Below are positions 4,102-10,966 of a DNA stretch of 11,105 nt, piece by piece. The notes below the pieces were generated by a model. The model was not told the origin of the DNA and did not search any database. It worked only from the letters and a program-made list of their open reading frames with translations. The translations under genes and the position numbers were made by a program. Source of the DNA: W589 sp964611805 (GTDB taxonomy: Bacteria; Chloroflexota; Dehalococcoidia; Dehalococcoidales; Fen-1064). Where the stretch lies: the NCBI GenBank assembly GCA_964611805.1, contig CAZTBG010000061.1:1-11105 (forward strand), written 5' to 3'. The stretch's first letter is position 1, and the number at the start of each line of letters is the position of its first letter.

Positions 4102-7100
4102 ATGTCGGCAGGGGATTTGACGTTCACACATCTCCACGTGCATACCCAGTACAGCCTGCTCGACGGCATGTCCCGCATACCCCGGCTAATCTCACGGGCC
4201 AAAGAGCTGGGGATGGACAGCCTGGCCATAACCGACCACGGGGTCATGTACGGCGCTATCGAGTTCTACCAGGCTGCCAGAGAGGCCGGAATCAAACCCA
4301 TCATTGGCTGCGAGGTCTATGTAGCGCCAGAGAGCCACCTCAGTCGTACTGCTGGTGACAAGAACAACTACCACCTCATTCTGCTGGCACGGAACCAGAC
4401 GGGTTACCGCAATCTCCTTCAGCTGACCACTAAAGCCCACCTGGAAGGCTTCTATTACAAACCAAGAGTAGATAAAGAGCTTCTTAAGGGGTACTGTCAG
4501 GGGCTGATTGCACTATCTGCCTGCCTTTCGGGGGAGGTACCGCGCCTTATTACCGAGGGGAGACTTGGTGAGGCGAAGCAGGCTGCCCTGTGGTACAAGG
4601 AGACCTTCGGCGATTTCTACCTGGAGATACAGCGGTACCCCATTGCGGAACTGGAGCAGGCGAACCAGGCTTTAATCAGCATAGGCCGTGAGTTGGGCAT
4701 ACCGCTGGTGGCTACTGGCGATATTCATTATGTGCGTCAGGAGGATGCCACTGCCCATGACCTGCTGCTGTGTATCGGTACCAATACCTCTGTGAACGAT
4801 GAAAAACGGCTGAAGATGGCAGGGGACTTTTTCTACCTGAAGAGTCCTCAGGAGATGGTCGAGCTCTATCAGGACATACCCGAGGCTATTGAGAACACCC
4901 GTCGTATTGCCGAGATGTGTAACCTGAAACTCGAATTTGGACGGCTCCACCTGCCTGAAATCGGGCTGCCGGAGGGTAAGACGGCTGATGAATACCTTGC
5001 CGGACTTTGCTATGAGGCGTTACCACGCTATTATCCCGACACCTCCCCGGAGACAAGGGAGCGACTCGCTTATGAGCTGGACGTAATCAAGCATACTCAG
5101 TATGCTAACTACATTCTGGTGGTCTGGGACATCATCTCTTTCGCCAGGGAGCAGGGTATACTCTATGGCGTCAGGGGTAGTGCCGCCTCCAGCATGGTAC
5201 TCCGCTGTCTGGGGATTACGGAAATCAACCCCCTCAAACACGGGCTGGTGTTCGAGCGCTTTCTCAATGTGGAGCGTGTCGAGATGCCGGATGTTGACCT
5301 GGACTTCGAAGACGGCCGGCGTGACGAGGTTATTGCCTACCTGACGCAGAAATACGGGCAGGACCACGTTGCCCAGATTATTACCTTCGGCACTCTGGGT
5401 GCGAGGGCAGCTATTCGTGATGTCGGGCGGGCCCTGGGGATGACCTATGCCGACGTTGACCGGGTCGCCCGGCTTGTCCCCTTCGGTCCGGGCATGACAC
5501 TTGCCCGGGCGCTGGAGGAGAATGTCGAGCTGCGTGCCATGTACCAGCAGGACAGCATCATCCGCAACCTGGTCGACTCGGCGAGACGTGTTGAGGGTGT
5601 TGCCCGGCATGCGAGCACTCATGCCGCCGGGGTTGTTATCTCCAAAGAACCCCTCACCCGCCATGTCCCTCTACAGCGGGCGAGCCGGGGCAACGGTAAT
5701 GGTGACTCGGCTGTCATGGTCCAGTACGCTATGGATGATATTGCCCACATCGGTCTGTTGAAATTCGACATCCTCGGTCTGGCCAACCTGACGATACTGG
5801 GTAAAGCGAGGGAGATTATCAAACAGAGCCGGGGAATCGATATTGACCTGCATGATATTCCGATGGATGATACCCGCACCTTCAAGATGCTGGCCTCTGG
5901 AGAGACCGGCGGTGTTTTCCAGCTGGAAGGTGCCGGGATGCGCCGCTACATCAGGGAGCTTAGGCCGACCACCTTTAGTGACATCGCTGCCATGGTTGCC
6001 CTGTACCGTCCCGGCCCGATGGAGCAAATCCCTCACTTCATCAAGGCGAAGCATGGCGAGGAGCCGATTCGTTATCCACACGCTGCCCTGGCTGATATCC
6101 TCGAGGAGACCTATGGAGTGATTGTCTATCAGGAGCAGGTACTGTTCATCGTGCAGGCCTTCGCTGGCTACAGCCTGGGACAGGCCGATATCCTCCGTAA
6201 GGCGATGGGCAAGAAAATTCCGGAGGTCATGAGAAAGGAGAAGCGCAACTTTATTGCTGGTGCCCGCAAGAATGACTTCTCTGAGAAACTGGCTGAAGAA
6301 ATATTTACCCTGATTGAACCGTTCGCTGGCTATGCTTTCAATAAAGCGCACGCCGTCAGCTATGCGCTTATTGCCTACCAGACCGCCTATCTCAAGGCAA
6401 ACTACCCGGCGGAGTACATGACTGCCCTCCTGAGTGTTCATGTGGGGCAGGCGGACAAGGTGGCCAGCGGCGTCTCTGAGTGCCGGCGTTTGCGCCTAGA
6501 GGTGCTACCCCCGGACATTAACCGGAGCCAGGTCAACTTTTCCATTGAACCTGTCAATGGCGGCGAGCCAGGGGTACGCTTCGGGTTAACTGCCATCAAG
6601 AATACTGGTCCCGGGGCTATTGAGCCGATTATAGCGGAGCGTGACCGGGGCGGCGAGTTCAAGTCTATTGAGGAACTGTGCCGCCGCTGTAACCTGGGTG
6701 GTGTTAACCGACGTGTTATGGAGAGTCTGGTCAAGGCCGGGGCGCTGGACTGCCTCGGGAGCCGGGGCGCTCTGCTCAATAACGTCGACCGTATCCTGTC
6801 GCTGGCGCAGCGTGAACAGCGCCTTCGGGAAACAGGGCAGACCACTATGTTCGGTCTCTGGGGGGAGACTATGCCAGCCCCTCTGGCAGACCTGGAGCTT
6901 GAGGAATTCGAAATACCGGAGAGAGAGAAGCGTGCCTGGGAGAAGGAGTTGATGGGTATAAGTCCCCTGGATAAGCCCTTCAGCCCGGGGCCGGGTTGGG
7001 GGGGTGCCGAAGCTACCTTCTGTGGCCAGGTTGTCGCCGAACTCGACGGGCAGACTGTCAGTATCGCTGGCAGAGTATCCTCGGTGCGAAATCTCATCAC

Positions 7101-7665
7101 AAAGGACGGTCGGGCCTTTGCCAGTGCTGTTCTGGCGGATTTCAGCGGCGATATTGAGGTGATGGTCTGGCCGAAGGTGTTTGAGAGGACTACAGAATAC
7201 TGGGGCGAAGGTAATGAGCTGATTGTCTGGGGTACTGTCAGGGTGCGGGATGACCGCGTGCAGATGAACTGCGACCGGGTCACCCGTTATCAGCCCGAGC
7301 CATCCGGTGTAGAAGATGTCTCTCCCGGAGTCGCTCCCTTACCTGCAGCGACTGATAAATCTGCTGTCCTTACTTCCGATGAGCCCGCGGTTGCTGGGGA
7401 ACCGGTTATGCGGAACCGACTGGTGGTTACCCTGTCGGCGACCAGTGACCCCGACGGCGATGTTGCCCGTCTACGCGAAGTGCTGTCTATTCTGAGAGGA
7501 TTTCCGGGGCGGGATGAGGTCAGCCTGCGCATCACCAATAATGGCAGTGTCACCGACCTCAAGATGCCCGATGTGTCTACCGGTTACTGCCCTGAGCTTC
7601 GCCAGCGTCTGGTGGAGCTGGTGGGCGAAAAAGGACTCAGCCTGGAGATGGCCGAGACAGTCTAG
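4102..7665 (+). CDS. dnaE: DNA polymerase III alpha subunit
   Basis: The replicative polymerase catalytic subunit, 1187 residues, about full length for bacterial DnaE. In order: an N-terminal PHP domain (HLHVH at 10-14, ITDHG near 47, from its conserved metal-binding set); the polymerase core with catalytic aspartates in MPDVDLDF (Asp397, Asp399) and KFDILGL (Asp556), matching Escherichia coli Asp401, 403 and 555; HASTHAAGVVI; AYAFNKAHAVSYA; a helix-hairpin-helix region (about 853-888); an OB-fold (about 985-1063); and a C-terminal domain (1100-1187). No proofreading exonuclease domain is inserted, so this is DnaE, not PolC. An in-frame TTG at 4093 would lie inside the -10 box, so I chose the ATG at 4102. 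No Shine-Dalgarno sequence precedes it, which fits a leaderless transcript. A membrane-protein gene follows 13 bases after the stop. Confidence 0.97.
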   Translation: MSAGDLTFTHLHVHTQYSLLDGMSRIPRLISRAKELGMDSLAITDHGVMYGAIEFYQAAREAGIKPIIGCEVYVAPESHLSRTAGDKNNYHLILLARNQTGYRNLLQLTTKAHLEGFYYKPRVDKELLKGYCQGLIALSACLSGEVPRLITEGRLGEAKQAALWYKETFGDFYLEIQRYPIAELEQANQALISIGRELGIPLVATGDIHYVRQEDATAHDLLLCIGTNTSVNDEKRLKMAGDFFYLKSPQEMVELYQDIPEAIENTRRIAEMCNLKLEFGRLHLPEIGLPEGKTADEYLAGLCYEALPRYYPDTSPETRERLAYELDVIKHTQYANYILVVWDIISFAREQGILYGVRGSAASSMVLRCLGITEINPLKHGLVFERFLNVERVEMPDVDLDFEDGRRDEVIAYLTQKYGQDHVAQIITFGTLGARAAIRDVGRALGMTYADVDRVARLVPFGPGMTLARALEENVELRAMYQQDSIIRNLVDSARRVEGVARHASTHAAGVVISKEPLTRHVPLQRASRGNGNGDSAVMVQYAMDDIAHIGLLKFDILGLANLTILGKAREIIKQSRGIDIDLHDIPMDDTRTFKMLASGETGGVFQLEGAGMRRYIRELRPTTFSDIAAMVALYRPGPMEQIPHFIKAKHGEEPIRYPHAALADILEETYGVIVYQEQVLFIVQAFAGYSLGQADILRKAMGKKIPEVMRKEKRNFIAGARKNDFSEKLAEEIFTLIEPFAGYAFNKAHAVSYALIAYQTAYLKANYPAEYMTALLSVHVGQADKVASGVSECRRLRLEVLPPDINRSQVNFSIEPVNGGEPGVRFGLTAIKNTGPGAIEPIIAERDRGGEFKSIEELCRRCNLGGVNRRVMESLVKAGALDCLGSRGALLNNVDRILSLAQREQRLRETGQTTMFGLWGETMPAPLADLELEEFEIPEREKRAWEKELMGISPLDKPFSPGPGWGGAEATFCGQVVAELDGQTVSIAGRVSSVRNLITKDGRAFASAVLADFSGDIEVMVWPKVFERTTEYWGEGNELIVWGTVRVRDDRVQMNCDRVTRYQPEPSGVEDVSPGVAPLPAATDKSAVLTSDEPAVAGEPVMRNRLVVTLSATSDPDGDVARLREVLSILRGFPGRDEVSLRITNNGSVTDLKMPDVSTGYCPELRQRLVELVGEKGLSLEMAETV

Positions 7666-7678
7666 TCAGGGGGATATA

Positions 7679-8113
7679 GTGTTACCTCTACCCGGCGAAC
7701 TCTTTATGGGGTTTATCGTGGGAGGCATGCTGCTTTTAGTAATCGCAGCGGTCCTGGAGGCACTCTGGGACTTTGGCCGTCATGTTAAACCAGGGCTTCG
7801 ACCTGCCTTTCTTCAGTCAAGCTGGAGACACGTTATTCTGGCGGGATGTATCCTGCTACTACTGGTCGGTGGTGTTCTGCTGTTTGTAGCAGATGTCAGG
7901 GTGGGACTTGGTGGCATCGTCGTCTACTTTCTGCTGTTACCCTTTGTGGTAGGGAGCCGGGTGAGGAGGCGTTTTTTACCCCCCTGGGATGACCTCAAAA
8001 CTGAGCTGACGAAACAGGGCTACACAGAGCAGACCTACTGGCGTCGGGGCGATTGGTGGAAGGCAACAAGCGAGAGTAAGTCCAAAGCTGAGTCCGATTC
8101 AAAATCTGGATAG
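7679..8113 (+). CDS. Three-helix membrane protein, unknown
   Basis: A 144-residue protein with three predicted membrane helices (about 8-29, 50-71 and 73-94), a basic RVRRRF stop-transfer segment, and a polar tail ending in a low-complexity run of Ser, Lys and Glu (130-144). I do not recognise a family. The frame is open back to 7514 inside dnaE, but the GTG at 7679 is the sensible start: AGGGGG lies 5 bases upstream, and translation there begins just before the first helix. It sits 13 bases after dnaE on the same strand and is probably co-transcribed with it, with radC 60 bases further on. Confidence 0.7.
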   Translation: MLPLPGELFMGFIVGGMLLLVIAAVLEALWDFGRHVKPGLRPAFLQSSWRHVILAGCILLLLVGGVLLFVADVRVGLGGIVVYFLLLPFVVGSRVRRRFLPPWDDLKTELTKQGYTEQTYWRRGDWWKATSESKSKAESDSKSG

Positions 8114-8144
8114 TGAGTCAATGACGGGTGGTCATATTACAACG

Positions 8145-8156
8145 TGGCAATTGCCA
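8145..8156. repeat. Perfect 12-bp palindrome upstream of radC
   Basis: TGGCAATTGCCA is fully self-complementary and ends 17 bases before the radC ATG. It overlaps what may be a worn copy of the GTCAT...ACGTGGCAAT dispersed repeat (8131-8151). It could be an operator, but its resemblance to the repeat is the simpler explanation. Confidence 0.4.
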
Positions 8157-8173
8157 AATCCGGGTAGTTGGTA

Positions 8174-8977
8174 ATGGCAGTTAATAAGCAGAATCCTAAA
8201 CTGTCTTCGAACGTTACCGGGGCGGGCCATCGAAAGAGGCTACGCGAAAGGTTCCTCAAGGGTGGTCTGGCTGGTTTTCAAGACTACGAAATTATCGAGC
8301 TACTGCTGAGCCTGGGTACGCCCCGGCGGGACTGCAAGCAGCAGGCGAAGGAGGCCATCAGGCGTTTCAAGACTCTCAGAGGGGTACTGGCGGCCTCTCC
8401 CCAGGAGCTTCAGCAGATAAAAGGGATTGGCCCTCACTCTGCCTTCGGTATCAAACTGGTGCAGGAAGTGGCCCGACAGTTCCTGAAGGAGCAGATTGCT
8501 GAAAAGCCGGTATACCAGTCCCCCAGCGAGATATTCGATTACCTCTACCATTCCATGCGGGACCTCAAGAAAGAGGTGTTCAAGGTCCTCTACCTGAACA
8601 ACCAGCACCAGATTATTGAAATAGCTGACCTCTTTCGAGGGACGGTCAGCGGCAGTCATATCCCACCGCGTGAAGTGGTGGAGAGTGCCATTGAGAAGAA
8701 TGCAACGGCCCTCATCTTTGTACACAACCACCCCTCGGGCAGTGTCGAGCCCAGTCAGAGTGATAAACAGCTTACCCGGGACCTGGTCTATGCCAGTAGT
8801 ATCATGCAGATAAAGGTCGTTGACCACATTATCATCGGAGATAATACCTACTTCAGCTTTGCCAACGAGGGGCTGATAGAGGAGTACGAGCTGGACTTCA
8901 TCAGTCTGAAAATGAGGGGCGCTGACAAGACCAAACGAGGACAGAATCGGGCTGGCTCAGATGGGTCTTCCCGCTAG
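8174..8977 (+). CDS. radC: RadC-family JAB/MPN-domain protein
   Basis: A 267-residue protein with the standard RadC layout. An N-terminal UPF0758 helical part (GHRKRLRERFLKGG, DYEIIELLLSLG) leads to a helix-hairpin-helix (QIKGIGPHSA, about 81-90) and a C-terminal JAB/MPN+ metal domain with HNHPSGSVEPSQSD (His184, His186, Asp197). All zinc ligands of the JAMM motif are present. The family was named for a supposed role in repair and recombination, later withdrawn in E. coli; its real reaction is unknown. A Lys/Arg/Ser tail of about 20 residues (248-267) extends past the domain. I chose the ATG at 8174 over a TTG two codons earlier; neither has a strong ribosome site. Its TAG overlaps the TAG of the facing alkyltransferase gene. 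Confidence 0.92.
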   Translation: MAVNKQNPKLSSNVTGAGHRKRLRERFLKGGLAGFQDYEIIELLLSLGTPRRDCKQQAKEAIRRFKTLRGVLAASPQELQQIKGIGPHSAFGIKLVQEVARQFLKEQIAEKPVYQSPSEIFDYLYHSMRDLKKEVFKVLYLNNQHQIIEIADLFRGTVSGSHIPPREVVESAIEKNATALIFVHNHPSGSVEPSQSDKQLTRDLVYASSIMQIKVVDHIIIGDNTYFSFANEGLIEEYELDFISLKMRGADKTKRGQNRAGSDGSSR

Positions 8978-9504
8978 CCCTTTGGGTACTCCGGTATAAG
9001 ACCGTCATCAGTTTCCAGGCTGAGGAGGTACCACTTCAGGTCCAGCCTGTTACCAAAGCCGCCGAGTTTGCCTCCACTGGCAATTACCCGGTGACAGGGG
9101 ATGACTATTGCCACCGGGTTACGGCTCATTGCCTGTCCCACCGCCCGTCCTGCTCCCGGCCGTCCAATTTCTTCGGCGAGTTCACCATAGCTCCGGGTCT
9201 CACCATAGGGGATTCGTCGGGCGCCTTCCCAGACAGCACGTTGAAAAGGAGTGCCCTCGGACAGGTCCAGTTTGTCCGGGAAGGACGGTTTCCAGCCACG
9301 GAAGTAGCTCTGGAACCGGGCTGCAAGGTCGGCAAAGCGGTCGTCGGTGCGGGTTGCCTCTTGAGCACGCTCTCCGAGGGCTTTCAGGGCGTCTTCGGCG
9401 GCTGCGCGGGGCAGCGTTGCCCGCACAAGGCCCCGTTCTGATGCCATGACCGCCACCCACCCCGCATCCGTCTGGAAAACTGTGTAGGTCAGTTTGTCAC
9501 TCAA
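8974..9504 (-). CDS. ogt: Methylated-DNA--[protein]-cysteine S-methyltransferase
   Basis: A 176-residue suicide repair protein that moves the alkyl group from O6-alkylguanine in DNA to its own cysteine. The C-terminal domain carries the helix-turn-helix region (TPFQRAVWEGARRIPYGETRSYGELAEEIGRPGAGRAVGQAMSRNP, with the arginine finger around 120) and the active site IPCHRVI, acceptor Cys137. The N-terminal ~75 residues form the usual poorly conserved ribonuclease-H-like domain. There is no Ada transcription-factor domain, so it is the Ogt type. The start is TTG at 9504, supported by AAGGAG 7 bases upstream; no in-frame ATG is near. Only about 4 bases separate that ribosome site from a dispersed repeat (9521-9612), so the promoter must lie in or beyond the repeat. 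Confidence 0.93.
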   Translation of the reverse strand: MSDKLTYTVFQTDAGWVAVMASERGLVRATLPRAAAEDALKALGERAQEATRTDDRFADLAARFQSYFRGWKPSFPDKLDLSEGTPFQRAVWEGARRIPYGETRSYGELAEEIGRPGAGRAVGQAMSRNPVAIVIPCHRVIASGGKLGGFGNRLDLKWYLLSLETDDGLIPEYPKG

Positions 9505-9520
9505 AACGTGTCTCCTTAAA

Positions 9521-9612
9521 GATTGCTTCGCTCCTGCCCGCCGTCCCTCCGGCCTGCTCGCCGTACGACTTCGGCAGGCGAGGACTATGGCAGGCGGGTC
9601 GCTCGCAGTGAC
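9521..9612 (-). repeat. Dispersed repeat, reversed copy with an internal insert
   Basis: The ends GATTGCTTCGCTC (9521-9533) and GTCGCTCGCAGTGAC (9598-9612) are, in reverse, the two ends of the GTCATTGCGAG...GCAATC element. About 64 bases are inserted between them, GC-rich and themselves partly palindromic (CTGCCCGCC at 9534-9542 facing GGCAGGCGG at 9589-9597). Confidence 0.65.
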
Positions 9613-9625
9613 AGCCAGGTATTAA

Positions 9626-9658
9626 TGTCATTACGAGGAGCCGTGCGACGAAGCAATC
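9626..9658 (+). repeat. Dispersed repeat, forward copy
   Basis: GTCATTACGAGGAG through CGAAGCAATC, 33 bases, the same length and layout as 2160-2192. With the reversed copy at 9521 it forms a 10-base perfect terminal inverted repeat (GATTGCTTCG/CGAAGCAATC) about 118 bases apart. Together they fill most of the 182-base gap between the alkyltransferase and dnaJ-like genes. Confidence 0.65.
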
Positions 9659-9686
9659 CCTCTACCTTGCTAACTGTAAAAGGTAA

Positions 9687-10364
9687 TTATTTCACCCTGA
9701 CCTTTATCAGGATGTCTCCGGGCTGGCCATCGGTCGTCATGCGGGCATTGCGCAGCCTCACCTTGCTACCGGTCTTGACCCCCGCCGGGATTTTTACCCT
9801 CAGGTTTTTCCCTTTACGCTTCAGGTCTTTCTCGAGGCCCTTGGCAGCCTGTTCTTTGGTGATGGTTATTTCATAGTTGACGTTCTGTTTACGGGGTCGC
9901 TGCGGCGGCCGACCGAAGATTTCCTCTATACTGCTTCCCGGGGGGACATTGAACTCCACCCTTGCCTGACCACCGGGACCGGTGCGGAATGTCCTGAAGG
10001 TGAAGTTCCTGCCCTTCATGAAGTCACCGAAGATGCCATCGAGGAAGTCGAGACCGAGCCCGGCACCACCAAAATCGCGCATTACGTCTTCGAAGGTTGA
10101 CTGCGTATTCCGACTTCGGAAGATATCACCGATATCACCTACCGTGCCGAATCGGTCGTACTGGCCCCGCTTCTCCGGGTCACCCAGTACGCCGTAGGCC
10201 TCGTTTATCTCCTTGAACTTCTCGTTGGCCCATTCTTCTTTGCCGGGGTTGCGGTCTGGGTGATACTGCATCGCCAGCTTCCGGTAGGCCTTCTTGATGT
10301 CCTGTTCAGTGGCGTTTCTCGACACACCCAATATCTTGTAATAATCCTTCGCCTTGGTTGTCAT
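9687..10364 (-). CDS. Short DnaJ/CbpA-like J-domain co-chaperone
   Basis: A 225-residue J-domain protein that would stimulate the ATPase of DnaK. The J domain is complete at residues 6-72 (DYYKILGVSRNATEQDIKKAYRKLA, HPD at 35-37, FKEINEAYGVLGDPEKRGQYD). A Gly/Phe-rich linker follows (about 73-135; FGGAGLGLDFLDGIFGDF and a repeated F-R-T). One beta-rich substrate-binding domain occupies 160-225 (NYEITITKEQAAKGL, LRVKIPAGVKTGSKVRLR, GDILIKVRVK). The CxxCxGxG zinc finger is absent, as is the second beta domain and dimerisation end of DnaJ/CbpA (about 300-380 residues). The ending after GDILIKV is at a natural domain border and the gene shows no frameshift, so it is probably a genuine short form. 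It is monocistronic with its own promoter. Confidence 0.9.
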   Translation of the reverse strand: MTTKAKDYYKILGVSRNATEQDIKKAYRKLAMQYHPDRNPGKEEWANEKFKEINEAYGVLGDPEKRGQYDRFGTVGDIGDIFRSRNTQSTFEDVMRDFGGAGLGLDFLDGIFGDFMKGRNFTFRTFRTGPGGQARVEFNVPPGSSIEEIFGRPPQRPRKQNVNYEITITKEQAAKGLEKDLKRKGKNLRVKIPAGVKTGSKVRLRNARMTTDGQPGDILIKVRVK

Positions 10365-10393
10365 ATCTATATACTCTTTTAGTGTGCAATTTT

Positions 10394-10422
10394 AGTATAA
10401 CACACGGGGCGTCAGGGTTTAA
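10394..10422 (-). promoter_or_regulatory. Extended -10 promoter of the dnaJ-like gene
   Basis: On the minus strand TGTTATACT (10394-10402) is an extended -10 element very like that of dnaE. A poor -35 (TTAAAC, 10417-10422) lies 17 bases away. The start would be near 10387, giving a leader of about 23 bases. No CIRCE heat-shock operator is visible. Confidence 0.55.
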
Positions 10423-10566
10423 GCTTCAGGTGGGTATTTATAGTGGCGTAATCTTGTGCGTAAACTCCTTTGGCAGCGTCAGTAGCCTCAATTATTATTG
10501 GCTGGAAACCGTGGTGTCATCTTTGAGGTTTTTGTGGCACCGAAAATGGAAATGCCGTTGAACGGG
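10423..10566. other. Non-coding stretch between dnaJ promoter and repeat
   Basis: Short frames cross this stretch on the plus strand but none has a ribosome site, a recognisable domain or a convincing start. I see no RNA gene or hairpin of note. It may contain remnants of older sequence. Confidence 0.5.
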
Positions 10567-10684
10567 AGTTTAAGAGGGACGCAGCCCCTCTTTCTTTTTC
10601 TTCCCCCTTCCTTTACCAAAGAGCCTGTCCTGAGCCTGCCGAAGGAAAGGGGGTCAGGGGGATGGATTTCTCAGGGGGATTAAG
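10567..10684 (+). repeat. C-tract/hairpin repeat cluster, copy 2 (reverse of copy 1)
   Basis: This is a diverged, inverted relative of 2201-2321. It shares an exact 25-base block (10584-10608) and the CAGGGGGATTAAGG-type end. In its middle is an inserted GTCCTGAGCCTGCCGAAGG motif (10627-10645), itself a common dispersed repeat type. An open frame across 10498-10683 is a by-product. Confidence 0.65.
10572..10602 (+). terminator. Repeat-borne terminator-like hairpin
   Basis: AAGAGGG (10572-10578) pairs with CCCTCTT (10586-10592) around a 7-base loop, followed by TCTTTTTCTT. It would stop plus-strand transcripts before the 23S promoter, although no plus-strand gene lies immediately upstream. 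Confidence 0.5.
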
Positions 10685-10779
10685 GCGATGGGGCCAACAC
10701 CGCCAAACAAAGGCAAAGTCCTATAAAAATCACTGAGTCCTCTTTCTAGGGAGACAGCGTTTAATGGGTATAAGAGACC

Positions 10780-10808
10780 TTGACACTACCCCTGGGCTAT
10801 GATACACT
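10780..10808 (+). promoter_or_regulatory. Promoter of the 23S rRNA transcript
   Basis: TTGACA (10780-10785, perfect -35) is spaced 17 bases from TACACT (10803-10808, four of six to TATAAT). Transcription would start near 10815, about 150 bases before mature 23S rRNA. It is the best -35 in the window, suiting a stable-RNA gene. Confidence 0.7.
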
Positions 10809-10863
10809 TACATCGAGTGGAGGAATCGAGTAAGTATGGCGGGAAGCACATAGGATAGCAACA

Positions 10864-10918
10864 GGTGATTGTAAGCTGAGCTGGCGGCTCGGTGTGAATC
10901 ACCGGGCCGTTTTTGTTT
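10864..10918 (+). promoter_or_regulatory. Attenuator-like leader of 23S rRNA: terminator versus antiterminator
   Basis: Terminator fold: CGGCTCGGTG (10885-10894) pairs with CACCGGGCCG (10900-10909), ten pairs with one G-U, loop TGAAT, followed by TTTTTGTTT (10910-10918). Competing fold: GGTGATT (10864-10870) pairs perfectly with AATCACC (10897-10903), enclosing CTGAGC/GCTCGG (10876-10881 with 10887-10892). Both folds use 10887-10903, so they exclude each other. Confidence 0.6.
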
Positions 10919-10920
10919 GT

Positions 10921-10940
10921 AGAACCTTAAAAACTGAATA
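10921..10940 (+). promoter_or_regulatory. boxA-like / spacer motif before 23S rRNA
   Basis: AGAACCTTAAAAACTGAATA resembles the CTTTGAAAACTGAATA-type sequence that precedes 23S rRNA in many Gram-positive 16S-23S spacers and is related to the boxA antitermination site. Here it follows the terminator instead of preceding it. Confidence 0.35.
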
Positions 10941-10966
10941 AGCGGACTAATATCAAATCTGAAGCA

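Noticed and set aside
5671..6441. Long minus-strand frames within dnaE (also 5020-5664 and 6438-7283)
   Set aside because: They are antisense to highly conserved polymerase sequence and are explained by its codon bias.
9091..9449. Several frames opposite or inside ogt
   Set aside because: The PCHR-containing frame is clearly the real gene; the others are shadows.
10358..10561. A 67-codon open frame on the plus strand
   Set aside because: It starts over the dnaJ-like start region, lacks a ribosome site and has no recognisable pattern.
10809..10920. T-box or metabolite riboswitch in the 23S leader
   Set aside because: No T-box core, specifier arrangement or known aptamer motif was recognisable. 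Only the terminator/antiterminator pairings are supported.
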